The notes beneath the pieces were generated by a model. The model was not told the DNA's origin. It saw only the letters and a program-made list of their open reading frames with translations, and did no database searches. A program made the position numbers and the translations under genes. Positions 43,545 to 55,124 of a DNA stretch of 64,000 bases are shown here, piece by piece. The stretch's first letter is position 1. Each line of letters opens with the position of its first letter. The stretch comes from Heloderma charlesbogerti (taxonomy: Eukaryota > Chordata > Lepidosauria > Squamata > Helodermatidae): the NCBI GenBank assembly GCA_026122225.1, contig JANEZZ010000308.1:84712-148711 (forward strand). The letters are read 5' to 3'.

Positions 43545-44915
43545 CTCATTTATTTATTTATTTATCAATCAATCAATCGCCCATCTGGCTGGTCACCCAG
43601 CCACTCTGGGCGATGTACAACAACAGTTAAAACAATAAAATTTTACATTAAAAACATCATAAAAAGCACCCTAACCCACCCCAAATGCCTGCCTGAACAA
43701 CCACGTTTTTAATGTGCGGTGGAAGCTCATTAAAGAGGGGGCATGGTGGAGTTCCCTAGGGAGGAAGTTCCACAGAGTGGGGGCCACCACAGAAAAGGCC
43801 CTCTCCCTCATCCTCACCAGCCTAGCTGTCCTGGCTGATGGGACAGAGAGAAGGCCATCCGAGGCTGATCTTGTTCAGTGGCCTGTCTGGTGTTGCTGGA
43901 GGCGCTCCTTAAGATAGGCTGGGCCGGAACCATATAGGGTTTTAAAGGTCAAAACCAACACCTTGAATTTGGCCCGGAAAACAACTGGTAACCAGTGCAA
44001 CTCCTTCAGCACTGGAGTGATGTGATCTCACCGGCAGCTGCCTTTAATCAGGCGAGCCGCTGCATTCTCTACCAACTGCAGCTTCCGAACCGTCTTCAAG
44101 GGTAACCCCACGTACAGCGCATTACAGTAGTCTAAACGAGAGGAGACCAGAGCATGTACTACTGATGGAAGCAGATGGTTGGGAAGGTAGGGGCGCAGCT
44201 GCCATATCAGATGGAGTTGATACAGCGCTGTCCGGCTCACAGCTGACACCTGAGCCTCCATGGACAGCTGGGAGTCTAAAATGACCTCCAGGCTGCGGAC
44301 CTGGTCTTTCAAGGGTAGCTGTACCCCATTCAACACCTGGGCAACATCCCCCAGCCTCCTCTTGTCTCCCACCAAATGTACCTCGGTCTTGTCAGGGTTC
44401 AGCTTCAGCTTATTCCTCCCCATCCAGCCACTCACCATCTCCAGACGTTTGAACAGGGATTCTACGGCCAACCTTGGTGAAGATTTGAACGAGAGGTAGA
44501 GCTGTGTGTCATCCGCATATTGATGACACCGCACCCCAAACCTCCTGATGATAGCCCCCAGCGGCTTCACATAGATATTAAATAGCATCGGGGAGAGGAT
44601 GGAACCCTGTGGCACCCCACAAGTGAGTGGCCACGGGTCCGAAACCTCCTCTCCCAGTGCTACCCTCTGGTACCTGCTGGAGAGGAAGGACTGGAACCAC
44701 CGCCATACGGTGTCTCCAATGCCCAACCCCTGCAGGCGGTCCAGGAGGATACCATGGTCAACAGTATCAAAAGCTGCTGAGAGGTCGAGGAGAACAAGGA
44801 AGGAGCATTCGCTCCTATCCAGAGCCCTCCTCATATCATCCACCAAGGCGACCAAGGCCGTTTCTGTCCCATGCCCAGGCCTGAAGCCCGACTGAAATGG
44901 ATCTAGATAATGCAT
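43545..44915 (-). mobile_element. L2 LINE, RT to 3' end, 5'-truncated
   Basis: A minus-strand frame of 295 codons is open: YLDPFQSGFRPGHGTETALV, LLDLSAAFDTVDHGILLDRL, CGVPQGSILSPMLFNIY, YADDTQLYLSFKSSPRL, then SSRLDYCNALYVGLPLKTVR. Beyond it lie the 3' UTR (with the CACTCTGGGCGATGTACAAC motif, reversed) and an (AAAT)n/(TTGA)n tail at 43547-43576. It is similar to but distinct from the twin copies at 46-55 kb. Confidence 0.9.
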
Positions 44916-45066
44916 CTAAGCAAAGGATCTCAGAGGCTCTCAGGCAGGATTCCCCTAAGTAACAGGATAAAAAATGCTGCTGTTCTTGGAAGGCTTTTCT
45001 AAATGGTGGACTTCTAAAAAAGCATGTTTCACAGTCTAGAGGGGAAGAAGTATAGCCATTGACTTC

Positions 45067-46620
45067 ATAGAATCATAGAATGGTAGGGTTGAAAGGGGCC
45101 TACAAGGCCATCGAGTCCAACCCCCTGCTCAGTGCAGGAATCTGAGTCAGAGCATCCCTGACAGGTGGCTGCCCAGCCTCATCTTGAATGCCTTGAACAA
45201 GTTATATCCTTCAATTGCCGTATTCCAGTCATGAGAGTCATCCCACCAAGTCTCAGTTACACCTATCAAGTCATAATTTCCCTCCTGTATTCAGAGTTCA
45301 AGTTCATTCTGTTGCTTTCCCATAGTCTGGGCATTAGTATATAGACATCGAAGACCATGTGCTTCATAGTCTGGCTTTCTTCCTACATGTTTCTGAAGAC
45401 TATGATTGGGCGCAATTAGAGCTGTTCTTTCTGTTGCAGTGCATGAGCCTTCATCCATTGTTATCCCCAATTTTACATCTCCCGTCCCTGTAGGATTCAG
45501 TTTAAAGACCTCCTGATGAAGTTCTTCATGCTGTGGCCAAACACATTCTTCCCAGCCTTTGTGAGGTGCAACCCATCCCTTGCCAACAGCCCATCTTCCA
45601 GGAAGTATAGCCCGTGGTCCCAGAATCCAAATCTCTCTCGTCGGCACCACCTTCGTAGCCAGTCATTCACCTGGAGTATTTTTCTTTCCCTTTCTATCTT
45701 TGAACTACTGGAAGGATGGATGAGAAAACTCTCTGGGCCCCAAAGGTCTTGAGTTTCCTTCCCAAGGCTTCAAAGTCTGACCTGATTTCTTCGTAGCTCC
45801 GCTTGTTGGCGGTATCATTTTTTCCCACATGGATGAGAAGAAAGGGATACCCGTCAGTGGGCTTTATGAGTGCAGGCAACCCTTCAGTCACATCTCTAAT
45901 CCGTCCTCCTGGGAGACAGCATACCTGGCAAGTCCATGGGTCTTCACAACATACTTGGGTTTCGATCCCACGCAGCAAAGAGTCTCCCACTACTACTACT
46001 CTTCTCTTCTTGTTGTTGTAGGCCTTGGTATCATCGCCTCTGTTTGACCTCTTGCTCTTGACTGAGCAAGTCAAGACTTGACTGAGTCTACTACCTCTTG
46101 ACTGAGCCTCTTGCTCGCTCTCATGCAGGTTCCCCTGCAATTCTTCCTCTGCAGGCTGTGCTCCAGTCTCATCCTCCAAGCACCTGAAAAAGGTTCCATA
46201 GCTCCACTGCCTCCACTGGTGCAAAGTGGTGTCTAGTTCCTCTGCTCCTGTCACCCTTTTCCAAGGAGTATCCTCTATTTTACTTTTCCTTGCCTCAGCA
46301 TTTTCCTCCTCTGCCTCAGCTTTCTGTTGCTCTTCTGGCTTCTGTACTTCTTTGCTGCTGTAGTTCCACTGTTCTGTCCAAGAACTCTTCATCTTCTCTT
46401 ATGCCCTGGAGGGTCGCCACTCCAGTCCACTTACTTTTTCTTCCAGCAGCATGATCAACTTGCACTTGTTGCAGGTGTAGGCCATGTTGTTCTCAGGCAA
46501 GAAAACATACATTGCACACACCTTGCAGGTCACCACCACTGGAGAGTCTTGTCCTTCCATAGCTTCTTTCCCCTTTTTGTGTCTAGCTTTCTGATTGTTC
46601 TAGAGTAGCCTGGTCCTTGT
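45067..46620 (-). mobile_element. CR1 LINE with internal deletion, carrying ORF1
   Basis: 45067-45193 is the CR1 3' end, joined directly to ORF2 5' endonuclease sequence (45194-45650). Beyond is ORF1: ATG at 46560 opens a zinc-ribbon-like segment (VTCKVCAMYVF, then YTCNKCKLIM, i.e. C-x2-C ... C-x2-C) and a coiled region. After a frameshift near 46400 come a charged Glu/Lys-rich segment and the esterase-like block RRVVVVGDSLLRGIETQVCC with YPFLLIHVGKNDTANKRS. RT is absent. ORF1 of CR1 is an RNA-binding/esterase accessory protein. Confidence 0.9.
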
Positions 46621-46649
46621 CCTGTACTCACTGGAGGTTAAAAACAGTC

Positions 46650-46924
46650 CCATTGGTATGGAAGTGTGTGTTACAGTAGCTGGGCCTGCTGCCGCTGCTG
46701 CTGCTGCTGCCCCCGCCGCCGCCGCCACCACCACCAGGCCTTCCCTGCAGACTTCTGCCTGGCAGACCGCCAGTCCCTGCAGGACCAGGCCCCCAGGTAC
46801 AGAGCCAGCTGTGCTGCTCCACCTGCCCCTCCCTGGAGGGGCTACATAAGCTGGTTGGCTGAGGTGGCCTGGGAGAGCCAGGGCCTGCAGGAGAAGCTAC
46901 CACCACCGGGGAAGAGGCGGGCCT

Positions 46925-47001
<77 letters not shown>

Positions 47002-50000
47002 CAGCCTTCCCTGTGGACTCCTGCCTGGCATTATTTTTAAGGGGATTTTTAATTGTTTTGTTTTATTGTTTGTTGTTGTTTTTCTGGGGATTTTGTTGTG
47101 TTTTTAGGGGTGGGTAGCCTGCCTGATAGGCGGGAGCGAGAGGGCATGTGTCCATCTGATGGAGGCAGTGGGGGGAGGGTTGGGGGCCAGAACATACCGA
47201 GGCTGGGCGGCAGGCGCTGGAGGAGCGCTAGGGGCAGGCCATGCCAGGTAAGGGGAACAAGGGAGAGATGTGTAGTATCTGTCCCCTGCTCCGGGCCTGT
47301 CCAGAGCCAAAGGATGGCTGCAGGAGGGGTGACCCCATCTTCTGGCCTTCGTTTGCTGCTCTGCAATGCCAGGTCTGTTACCCAGAAAACCTCCCTCGTC
47401 CATGACACGATCCTGGATGAGGGTGCAGACCTGGCATGTATTACGGAGACCTGGATGGACGAGGCTGCTGCTCCAAGCCTTGCAGCCATGTGTCCAGCCG
47501 GATTTTCGTTTGCACATCAGCCAAGGGCTGGGGATCGGGGAGGGGGAGTGGCTGTTATCTACCGAGAGTCCTTGGTCTTCACCAGACCCCCTCTCCGGGA
47601 GACCAAGGTTGCTGAGTGCATGTACTGGAGGTTGGGCCCGAAGGGCAGTCTGGGGATTCTGCTCGTGTACCGTCCACCCCGCTGCACGACTGACTCCCTG
47701 GCCAAGGTGCTTGAGGTGGTCTCTGATGTCCGTGTGCAGTCCCCTAACTTACTGGTGTTGGGGGACTTCAATGTACATTCAGAGGCCATCCTCACAGGAG
47801 CACCTCGGGACTTCATGGAGACCATGGCCTCCTGGGAGCTGCACCATATTCTAACTGGGCCCACCCATGTAGCCGGTCATGCACTAGACCTTGTGTTTGT
47901 TTCTGGAGAAGCGGGAGTGACCTGGAAGTCGGGGGTATATCCACCACCCCCTTGTCAGGGTCAGATCACTATCTGGTGACGTTGGACTTCTCGGTTCCAC
48001 AACCCCTCCGCAGGGGTGGGGGACCCATTAAAATGGTCCGCCCCAGGCGTCTTATGGATCCAAATGGATTCCTGAACGCGTTTGGGGATTCTCTGGGGCA
48101 TGCCAACGGCCATTTGGTCAAGACCCTGGTGGGTGGCTGGAATGCCGCAATCACCGGGGCATTAGATCGGGTGGCTCCGAAACGCCCTCTCCCCCTGAAC
48201 AGGGCTTGAACTGCACCATGGTTCAATCCGCGGTTACGAGCTCTGAAACAGGAGGTGAGACTGCTAGAGCGCCGGTGGCGGAGGTCTCGCTCCAAAGACG
48301 ATCAGACACGGGCTAGAGCTGTATCTTCAGCCTATCACGTGGCGGTGAAGGCAGCAAAAAAGGAATATTATGCTGCCTCTATCGTGTCTCCAGAGTGCTG
48401 TCCCAGGAGGCTGTTCCAAGTGGTCCGGAGCCTGTTCGGTCCTGTGCCTCCGGAACCACTGGAGCATTCTAAGGCCTCCTGTGAGGCCTTGGCAAGGCAC
48501 TTTGCAGATAAAATTGATCAGATTAGGTGTGTTACTCCGCACACTGTGGATACAGTTAGTGAGCAAGAGGCGGCCTGTGGCAAACTGGTTTTGTGGGATC
48601 GGTTCCAGCTTCTTCCTCCTGATGAAATGGACAAGGTGCTTTCATCTGTAAGGCCGACCACCTGCTTACTTGATCCTTGCCCATCTTGGCTCATTATGGG
48701 CTGCAGAGAGAGACTGGGTGAGGGGATCAGGGCGGTGGTGAATGCCTCCCTTGAGGAGGGAGTGATGCCATCAGCCCTCAAGGAGGCAGTGATAAGACCG
48801 CTCTTAAAGAAGCCCTCCTTGGATCCTCAAGTTCTGAACAACTTTCGCCCAGTCTCAAATCTGCCATTTTGGGGCAAGGTGATTGAGCGGTGATGCAGTC
48901 GAAGGCACACTTGGAAGAAACTGATTATCTAGACCCATTTCAGTCAGGCTTCAGGCTTGGGCATGGGACAGAAACAGCCTTGGTCGCCTTGGTGGATGAT
49001 ATGAGGAGGGCTCTGGATAGGGGTGAATGCTCCTTCCTTGTTCTCCTCGACCTCTCAGCGGCTTTTGATACTGTTGACCACGGTATCCTCCTGGACTGCC
49101 TGCAGGGGTTGGGCATGTCTCCAACACTGTACTGCGGTGGTTCCGGTCCTTCCTCTCCGGCAGGTACCAGAGGGTAGCACTGGGAGAGGAGGTTTCGGAC
49201 CCGTGGCCACTCACTTGTGGGGTGCCACAGGGTTCCATCCTCTCCCCGATGCTATTTAACATCTATGTGAAGCCGCTGGGGGCTATCATCAGGAGGTTTG
49301 GGGTGCGGTGTCATCAATATGCGGATGACACGCAGCTCTACCTCTCATTCAAATCTTCACCAAGGTTGGCCGTAGAATCCCTGTCCAAATGTCTGGAGAT
49401 GGTGAGTGGCTGGATGGGGAGGAATAAGCTGAAGCTGAACCCTGACAAGACCGAGGTACTTTTGGTGGGAGACAAGAGGAGGCTGGGGGATGTTGCCCTC
49501 GTGTTGAACGTGGTACGGCTACCCTTGAAAGACCAGGTCCGCAGCCTGGGGGTCATTTTGGACTCCCAGCTGTCCATGGAGGCTCAGGTGTCAGCTGTGA
49601 GCCGGACAGCGCTGTATCAACTCCATCTGATATGGCGGCTGCGTCCCTTCCTTCCCGACCATCTGCTCCCATCGGTAGTACATGCCCTGGTCTCCTCTCG
49701 TTTAGACTACTGTAATGCGCTCTACGTGGGGTTACCCTTGAAGACGGTTCGGAAGCTGCAGCTGGTACAGAACGCGGCGGCTTGCCTGATTAAAGGCGGC
49801 TGCCGGCAAGATCACATCACTCCAGTGCTGAAGGAGTTGCACTGGTTACCAGTTGTTTTCCGGGCCAAATTCAAGGTGTTGGTTTTGACCTTTAAAACCC
49901 TATATGGTTCCGGCCCAGCCTATCTTAAGGAGCACCTCCAGCAGCACCAGACAGGCCACTGAACAAGATCAGCCTTGGATGGCCTTCTCTCTGTCCCATC

Positions 50001-50325
50001 AGCCAGGACAGCTAGACTGGTGGGGATGAGGGAGAGGGCCTTTTCTGTGGTGGCCCCCACTCTGTGGAACTCCCTCCCTAGGGAACTTCGCCATGCCCCC
50101 TCTTTAATGAGCTTCCGTCGTGCATTAAAAACGTGGTTGTTCAGGCAGGCATTTGGGGTGGGTTAGGGTATTTTAGAAAATGTTTTTATTGTAGAATTTT
50201 ATTGTTTTAAACTGTTTTATTGTATGCTGTTCATTGCCCAGAGTGGCTGGGTGACCAGCCAGATGGGCGATTAATACATTTAATAATAAAATTACAAGAA
50301 AAATAAATTAAATTAAAAAAAATGT
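46650..50325 (+). mobile_element. Near-full-length L2 LINE, copy 1
   Basis: A GC-rich 5' region with CTG/CCG triplets and 25 CAG units leads to a frame from 47053 with LLLCNARSVTQKTSLVHDTI, ITETWMDEAAAPSL and LVLGDFNVHSEA (endonuclease). A frame break follows at about 47950, then SGSDHYLVTLDFSVP, a TGA at 48207-48209, the linker to VIRPLLKKPSLDPQVLNNFR, a deletion at about 48890, RT (LDPFQSGFRLGHGTETALV, LSAAFDTVDHGILL, GVPQGSILSP with YADDTQLYLSF from 49222) and the C-terminus RLDYCNALYVGLP. The 3' UTR ends GATGGGCGATTAATACATTT and an A-rich tail. Non-functional in cis. Confidence 0.92.
46926..47000 (+). repeat. (CAG)25 microsatellite in L2 copy 1
   Basis: 75 bp of perfect CAG, 25 units, within the L2 5' region between AAGAGGCGGGCCTG and GCAGCCTTCCCTGTGGACTC. 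Confidence 0.97.
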
Positions 50326-50825
50326 TAGGGGCCTCCCCCTTGACCTCCTCTGCCGAACTCCCCTGGCCAACTCCTGTTTGCTCTCGCTGTTCGCTTGCTC
50401 TGAAATCTTTTAATCAGGCATGGTAGTGGGTAGATAGGTGTTGTTGTTTTTACTTGATGGTAAAGTCAGTTTCTGCATGTTCAGAGTCCCAAGATGGAAT
50501 GAGGGAGGAGGGCCCATTGTAACCAACAGGACTTAAGTTAATAGATCTACAGTAAGTATTACTAAATCTGGATCCAACCCATCATACTTTCCAGTCGTGG
50601 CACAGTTGTATTCTGGAATGTGTTGACCTGTGGTTGCTGGATATCACCGGTGGAAGGTATTTCTGGGTGATAGGGGACTTCTAAGTATGTTCAATAGTTA
50701 GTGGTATGTGTGCAGTTTTTTTCACTGAAAGATGGCCTAGATGCACATTGACACTGTGCTGACTTGGATGCCATAGCTGATACAGGTCCAGTGGATGCAA
50801 GTTTAGCTTCTGCTTGTCCAGTTAT
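50326..50825. other. Unassigned intergenic sequence between L2 copies
   Basis: No gene; ordinary sequence separating the two L2 elements. Confidence 0.4.
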
Positions 50826-50829
50826 AGTG

Positions 50830-50985
50830 GATACTTCTCACTTTATATAGCCCAAGACTGTGGACAGGATCCTTGAAGATGTGAAGTCGACCACATGTGT
50901 GCTGGACCCTTGCCCTTCCGGGCTTATGAGAGCAACCAGGGCAGGACTGGCTGAGTAGGTGAAGGTGACAGTGTCCTGCTCTGGT
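50830..50985 (+). mobile_element. Old L2-like fragment
   Basis: RILEDVKSTTCVLDPCPSGL aligns with VLSSVRPTTCLLDPCPSWL of the young L2 linker. Highly diverged. Confidence 0.6.
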
Positions 50986-51384
50986 CTGCGCAGAAGCCCA
51001 CAAGGCTCAGTGCAAGGCAGCAACCACATGGGACAAGGCAGGCTGGAAACTGTAGCACCTGGAAAGATCCTAGCCAGCAACTTGCCCCACAAGTTCTCAG
51101 ATCAAACTGAAGCATTTTGCACTACAGTCCCAAACCCCACCCTTCCCCACAAAATTAAAGCCTTAAAGGGACAGGCCTCTAGTCTGTAGCGTAACACTCC
51201 TGCATCTCTCCAAGAGCTCATGCCTGGTGTGCTGTTCACGTTGGCTCCATGGAATATGAAGATCTTGTAGAAGGGGGTTCTGGAGCTAAGCTTGGGGTCT
51301 CGGGCAGCTCAGACTCAGAGCTCTTGGGCTCTGTAGTGGTGCTCAGCCCTGGAGTTTCCTCCATTGGCACCATTGGAAGCCACC

Positions 51385-51510
51385 ACCACCACCACCACCA
51401 CCGGGGAAGAGGTGTGCTTCCTGCCGCTGGGCCTGCTGCTGCCGCTGCCGCTGGGCCTGCTGCTGCCGCCGCTGCCGCCGCTGCCACCACCACCACCAGG
51501 CCTTCCTTGT
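51385..51510 (+). repeat. CCA/CTG/CCG triplet-rich L2 5' unit
   Basis: CACCACCACCACCACC followed by CCGGGGAAGAGG, CTGCTGCTGCCGCTG runs and CACCACCACCAGGCCTTCC. The same flanking words (ACCACCGGGGAAGAGG ... AGGC(A/C)(G/T)CCTTCC ... GTGGACT(C/T)CTGCCTGGCA) bracket the CAG tract about 265 bp downstream, so this is a second copy of one 5' unit. Confidence 0.6.
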
Positions 51511-51686
51511 GGACTTCTGCCTGGCAGACCGCCAGTCCCTGCAGGACCAGGCCCCCAGGTACAGAGCCAGCTGTGCTGCTCCACCTGCCCCTCCCTGGAG
51601 GGGCTACATAAGCTGGTTGGCTGAGGTGGCCTGGGAGAGCCAGGGCCTGCAGGAGAAGCTACCACCACCGGGGAAGAGGCGGGCCT

Positions 51687-51687
<1 letters not shown>

Positions 51688-51762
<75 letters not shown>
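51688..51762 (+). repeat. (CAG)25 microsatellite in L2 copy 2
   Basis: 75 bp of perfect CAG, 25 units, at the equivalent place and with the same flanks as in copy 1. Confidence 0.97.
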
Positions 51763-51763
<1 letters not shown>

Positions 51764-54700
51764 CAGCCTTCCCTGTGGACTCCTGCCTGGCATTATTTTT
51801 AAGGGGATTTTTAATTGTTTTGTTTTATTGTTTGTTGTTGTTTTTCTGGGGATTTTGTTGTGTTTTTAGGGGTGGGTAGCCTGCCTGATAGGCGGGAGCG
51901 AGAGGGCATGTGTCCATCTGATGGAGGCAGTGGGGGGAGGGTTGGGGGCCAGAACATACCGAGGCTGGGCGGCAGGCGCTGGAGGAGCGCTAGGGGCAGG
52001 CCATGCCAGGTAAGGGGAACAAGGGAGAGATGTGTAGTATCTGTCCCCTGCTCCGGGCCTGTCCAGAGCCAAAGGATGGCTGCAGGAGGGGTGACCCCAT
52101 CTTCTGGCCTTCGTTTGCTGCTCTGCAATGCCAGGTCTGTTACCCAGAAAACCTCCCTCGTCCATGACACGATCCTGGATGAGGGTGCAGACCTGGCATG
52201 TATTACGGAGACCTGGATGGACGAGGCTGCTGCTCCAAGCCTTGCAGCCATGTGTCCAGCCGGATTTTCGTATGCACATCAGCCAAGGGCTGGGGATCGG
52301 GGAGGGGGAGTGGCTGTTACCTACCGAGAGTCCTTGGTCTTCACCAGACCCCCTCTCCGGGAGACCAAGGTTGCTGAGTGCATGTACTGGAGGTTGGGCC
52401 CGAAGGGCAGTCTGGGGATTCTGCTCGTGTACCGTCCACCCCGCTGCACGACTGACTCCCTGGCCAAGGTGCTTGAGGTGGTCTCTGATGTCCGTGTGCA
52501 GTCCCCTAACTTACTGGTGTTGGGGGACTTCAATGTACATTCAGAGGCCATCCTCACAGGAGCACCTCGGGACTTCATGGAGACCATGGCCTCCTGGGAG
52601 CTGCACCATATTCTAACTGGGCCCACCCATGTAGCCGGTCATGCACTAGACCTTGTGTTTGTTTCTGGAGAAGCGGGAGTGACCTGGAAGTCGGGGGTAT
52701 ATCCACCACCCCCTTGTCAGGGTCAGATCACTATCTGGTGACGTTGGACTTCTCGGTTCCACAACCCCTCCGCAGGGGTGGGGGACCCATTAAAATGGTC
52801 CGCCCCAGGCGTCTTATGGATCCAAATGGATTCCTGAACGCGCTTGGGGATTCTCTGGGGCATGCCAACGGCCACTCGGTCGAGACCCTGGTGGGTGGCT
52901 GGAATGCCGCAATCACCGGGGCATTAGATCGGGTGGCTCCGAAACGCCCTCTCCCCCTGAACAGGGCTCGGACTGCACCATGGTTCAATCTGCAGTTACG
53001 AGCTCTGAAACAGGAGGTGAGACGGCTAGAGTGCCGGTGGCGGAAGTCTCGCTCCAAAGACGATCAGACACGGGCTAGAGCTGTATCTTCAGCCTATCAC
53101 GTGGCGGTGAAGGCAGCAAAAAAGGAATATTATGCTGCCTCCATCGCGTCTGCAGAGTGCTGCCCCAGGAGGCTGTTCCAAGTGGTCCGGAGCCTGTTCG
53201 GTCCTGTGGCTCCGGAACCACTGGAGCATTCTAAGGCCTCCTGTGAGGCTTTGGCAAGGCACTTTGCAGATAAAATTGATCAGATTAGGTGTGTTACTCT
53301 GCACACTGTGGATACAGTTAGTGAGCAAGAGGTGGCCTGTGGCAAACCGGTTTTGTGGGATCGGTTCCAGCTTCTTCCTCCTCATGAAGTGGACAAGGTG
53401 CTCTCATCTGTAAGGCCGACCACCTGCTTACTTGATCCTTGCCCATCTTGGCTCATTATGAGCTGCAGAGAGAGACTGGGTGAGGGGATCAGGGCAGTGG
53501 TGAACGCCTCCCTTGAGGAGGGAGTGATGCCATCAGCCCTCAAGGAGGCAGTGATAAGACCGCTCTTAAAGAAGCCCTCCTTGGATCCTCAAGTTCTGAA
53601 CAACTTTCGCCCAGTCTCAAATCTGCCATTTTGGGGCAAGGTGATTGAGCAGGTGGTGGCGGTGCAGTTGAAGGCACACTTGGAAGAAACTGATTATCTA
53701 GACCCATTTCAGTCGGGCTTCAGGCCTGGGCATGGGACAGAAACGGCCTTGGTCGCCTTGGTGGATGAGGAGGGCTCTGGATGGGGGTGAGTGCTCCTTC
53801 CTTGTTCTCCTCGACCTCTCAGCGGCTTTTGATACCATTGACCACGGTATCCTCCTGGACCGCCTGGAGGGGTTGGGCATTGGAGACACTGTATTGCGGT
53901 GGTTCCGGTCCTTCCTCTCCGGCAGGTACCAGAGGATAGCACTGGGAGAGGAGGTTTCGGACCCGTGGCCACTCACCTGTGGGGTGCCACAGGGTTCCAT
54001 CCTCTCCCCGATGCTATTTAACATCTATGTGAAGCCACTGGGGGCTATCATCAGGAGGTTTGGGGTGCAGTGTCATCAATATGCGGATGACACGCAGCTC
54101 TACCTCTCATTCAAATCTTCACCAAGGTTGGCCGTAGAATCCCTGTCCAAATGTCTGGAGATGGTGAGTGGCTGGATGGGGAGGAATAAGCTGAAGCTGA
54201 ACCCTGACAAGACCGAGGTACTTTTGGTGGGAGACAATAGGAGGCTGGGGGATGTTGCCCTGGTGTTGAATGGGGTACGGCTACCCTTGAAAGACCAGGT
54301 CCGCAGCCTGGGGGTCATTTTGGACTCCCAGCTGTCCATGGAGGCTCAGGTGTCAGCTGTGAGCCGGACAGCGCTGTATCAACTCCATCTGATATGGCGG
54401 CTGCGCCCCTTCCTTCCCGACCATCTGCTCCCATTGGTAGTACATGCCCTGGTCTCCTCTCGTTTAGACTACTGTAATGCACTCTACGTGGGGTTACCCT
54501 TGAAGACGGTTCGGAAGCTGCAGCTGGTACAGAACGCGGCGGCTCGCCTGATTAAAGGCAGCCGCCGGCGAGATCACATCACTCCAGTGCTGAAGGAGTT
54601 GCACTGGTTACCAGTTGTTTTCCGGGCCAAATTCAAGGTGTTGGTTTTGACCTTTAAAACCCTATATGGTTCCAGCCCAGCCTATCTTAAGGAGCACCTC

Positions 54701-55124
54701 CAGCAACACCAGACAGGCCGCTTAACAAGATCAGCCTCAGATGGCCTTCTCTCTGTCCCATCAGCCAGGACAGCTAGACTGGTGGGGACGAGGGAGAGGG
54801 CCTTCTCTGTGGTGGCCCCCACTCTGTGGAACTCCCTCCCTAGGGAACTCTGTCATGCCCCCTCTTTAATGAGCTTCCGTCGTGCAGTAAAAACGTGGTT
54901 GTTCAGGCAGGCATTTGGGGTGGGTTAGGGTATTTTTTTAAAACAAATTTATGGTAAAATTTTATTGTTTTAAATTGTTTTATGGTGGGTTGTACATCGC
55001 CCAGAGTGGCTGGGTGACCAGTCAGATGGGCGATTAATAAATTTAATAAATAAATAAATAAATAAAGTTGGCTGCAGAGTCCGTGCCATGGCTGGACTCC
55101 TGGGTCATGACAAGCAGGGAACAC

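Larger units (their letters stand above)
51230..55066 (+). mobile_element. Near-full-length L2 LINE, copy 2
   Basis: Same layout as copy 1. Triplet-rich 5' region (from about 51380), (CAG)25, endonuclease frame from 51815 (ITETWMDEAAAPSL, LVLGDFNVHSEA), the same frame break at about 52710, then a 358-codon frame 52714-53787 through the linker and RT entry (QVLNNFRPVSNLPFWGKVIE, LDPFQSGFRPGHGTETALV). A small deletion near 53768 shifts frame. The RT/C-terminal frame 53732-54925 is then open for 398 codons (LSAAFDTIDHGILLDRLEG, GVPQGSILSPMLFNIY, YADDTQLYLSF, RLDYCNALYVGLPLKTVR, LHWLPVVFRAKFKVLVLTFK). The 3' end is CAGATGGGCGATTAATAAAT plus (AAAT)n. More intact than copy 1. Confidence 0.92.

Noticed and set aside
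46725..47000. A CRISPR-like array or minisatellite at the triplet repeats
   Set aside because: Pure trinucleotide runs with no spacers, in a vertebrate LINE context.
46926..47040. A poly-Ser or poly-Gln protein encoded by the CAG tract
   Set aside because: The triplet tract lies in the L2 5' region and no frame continues into a recognisable ORF. The Ser-run frame stops shortly after.
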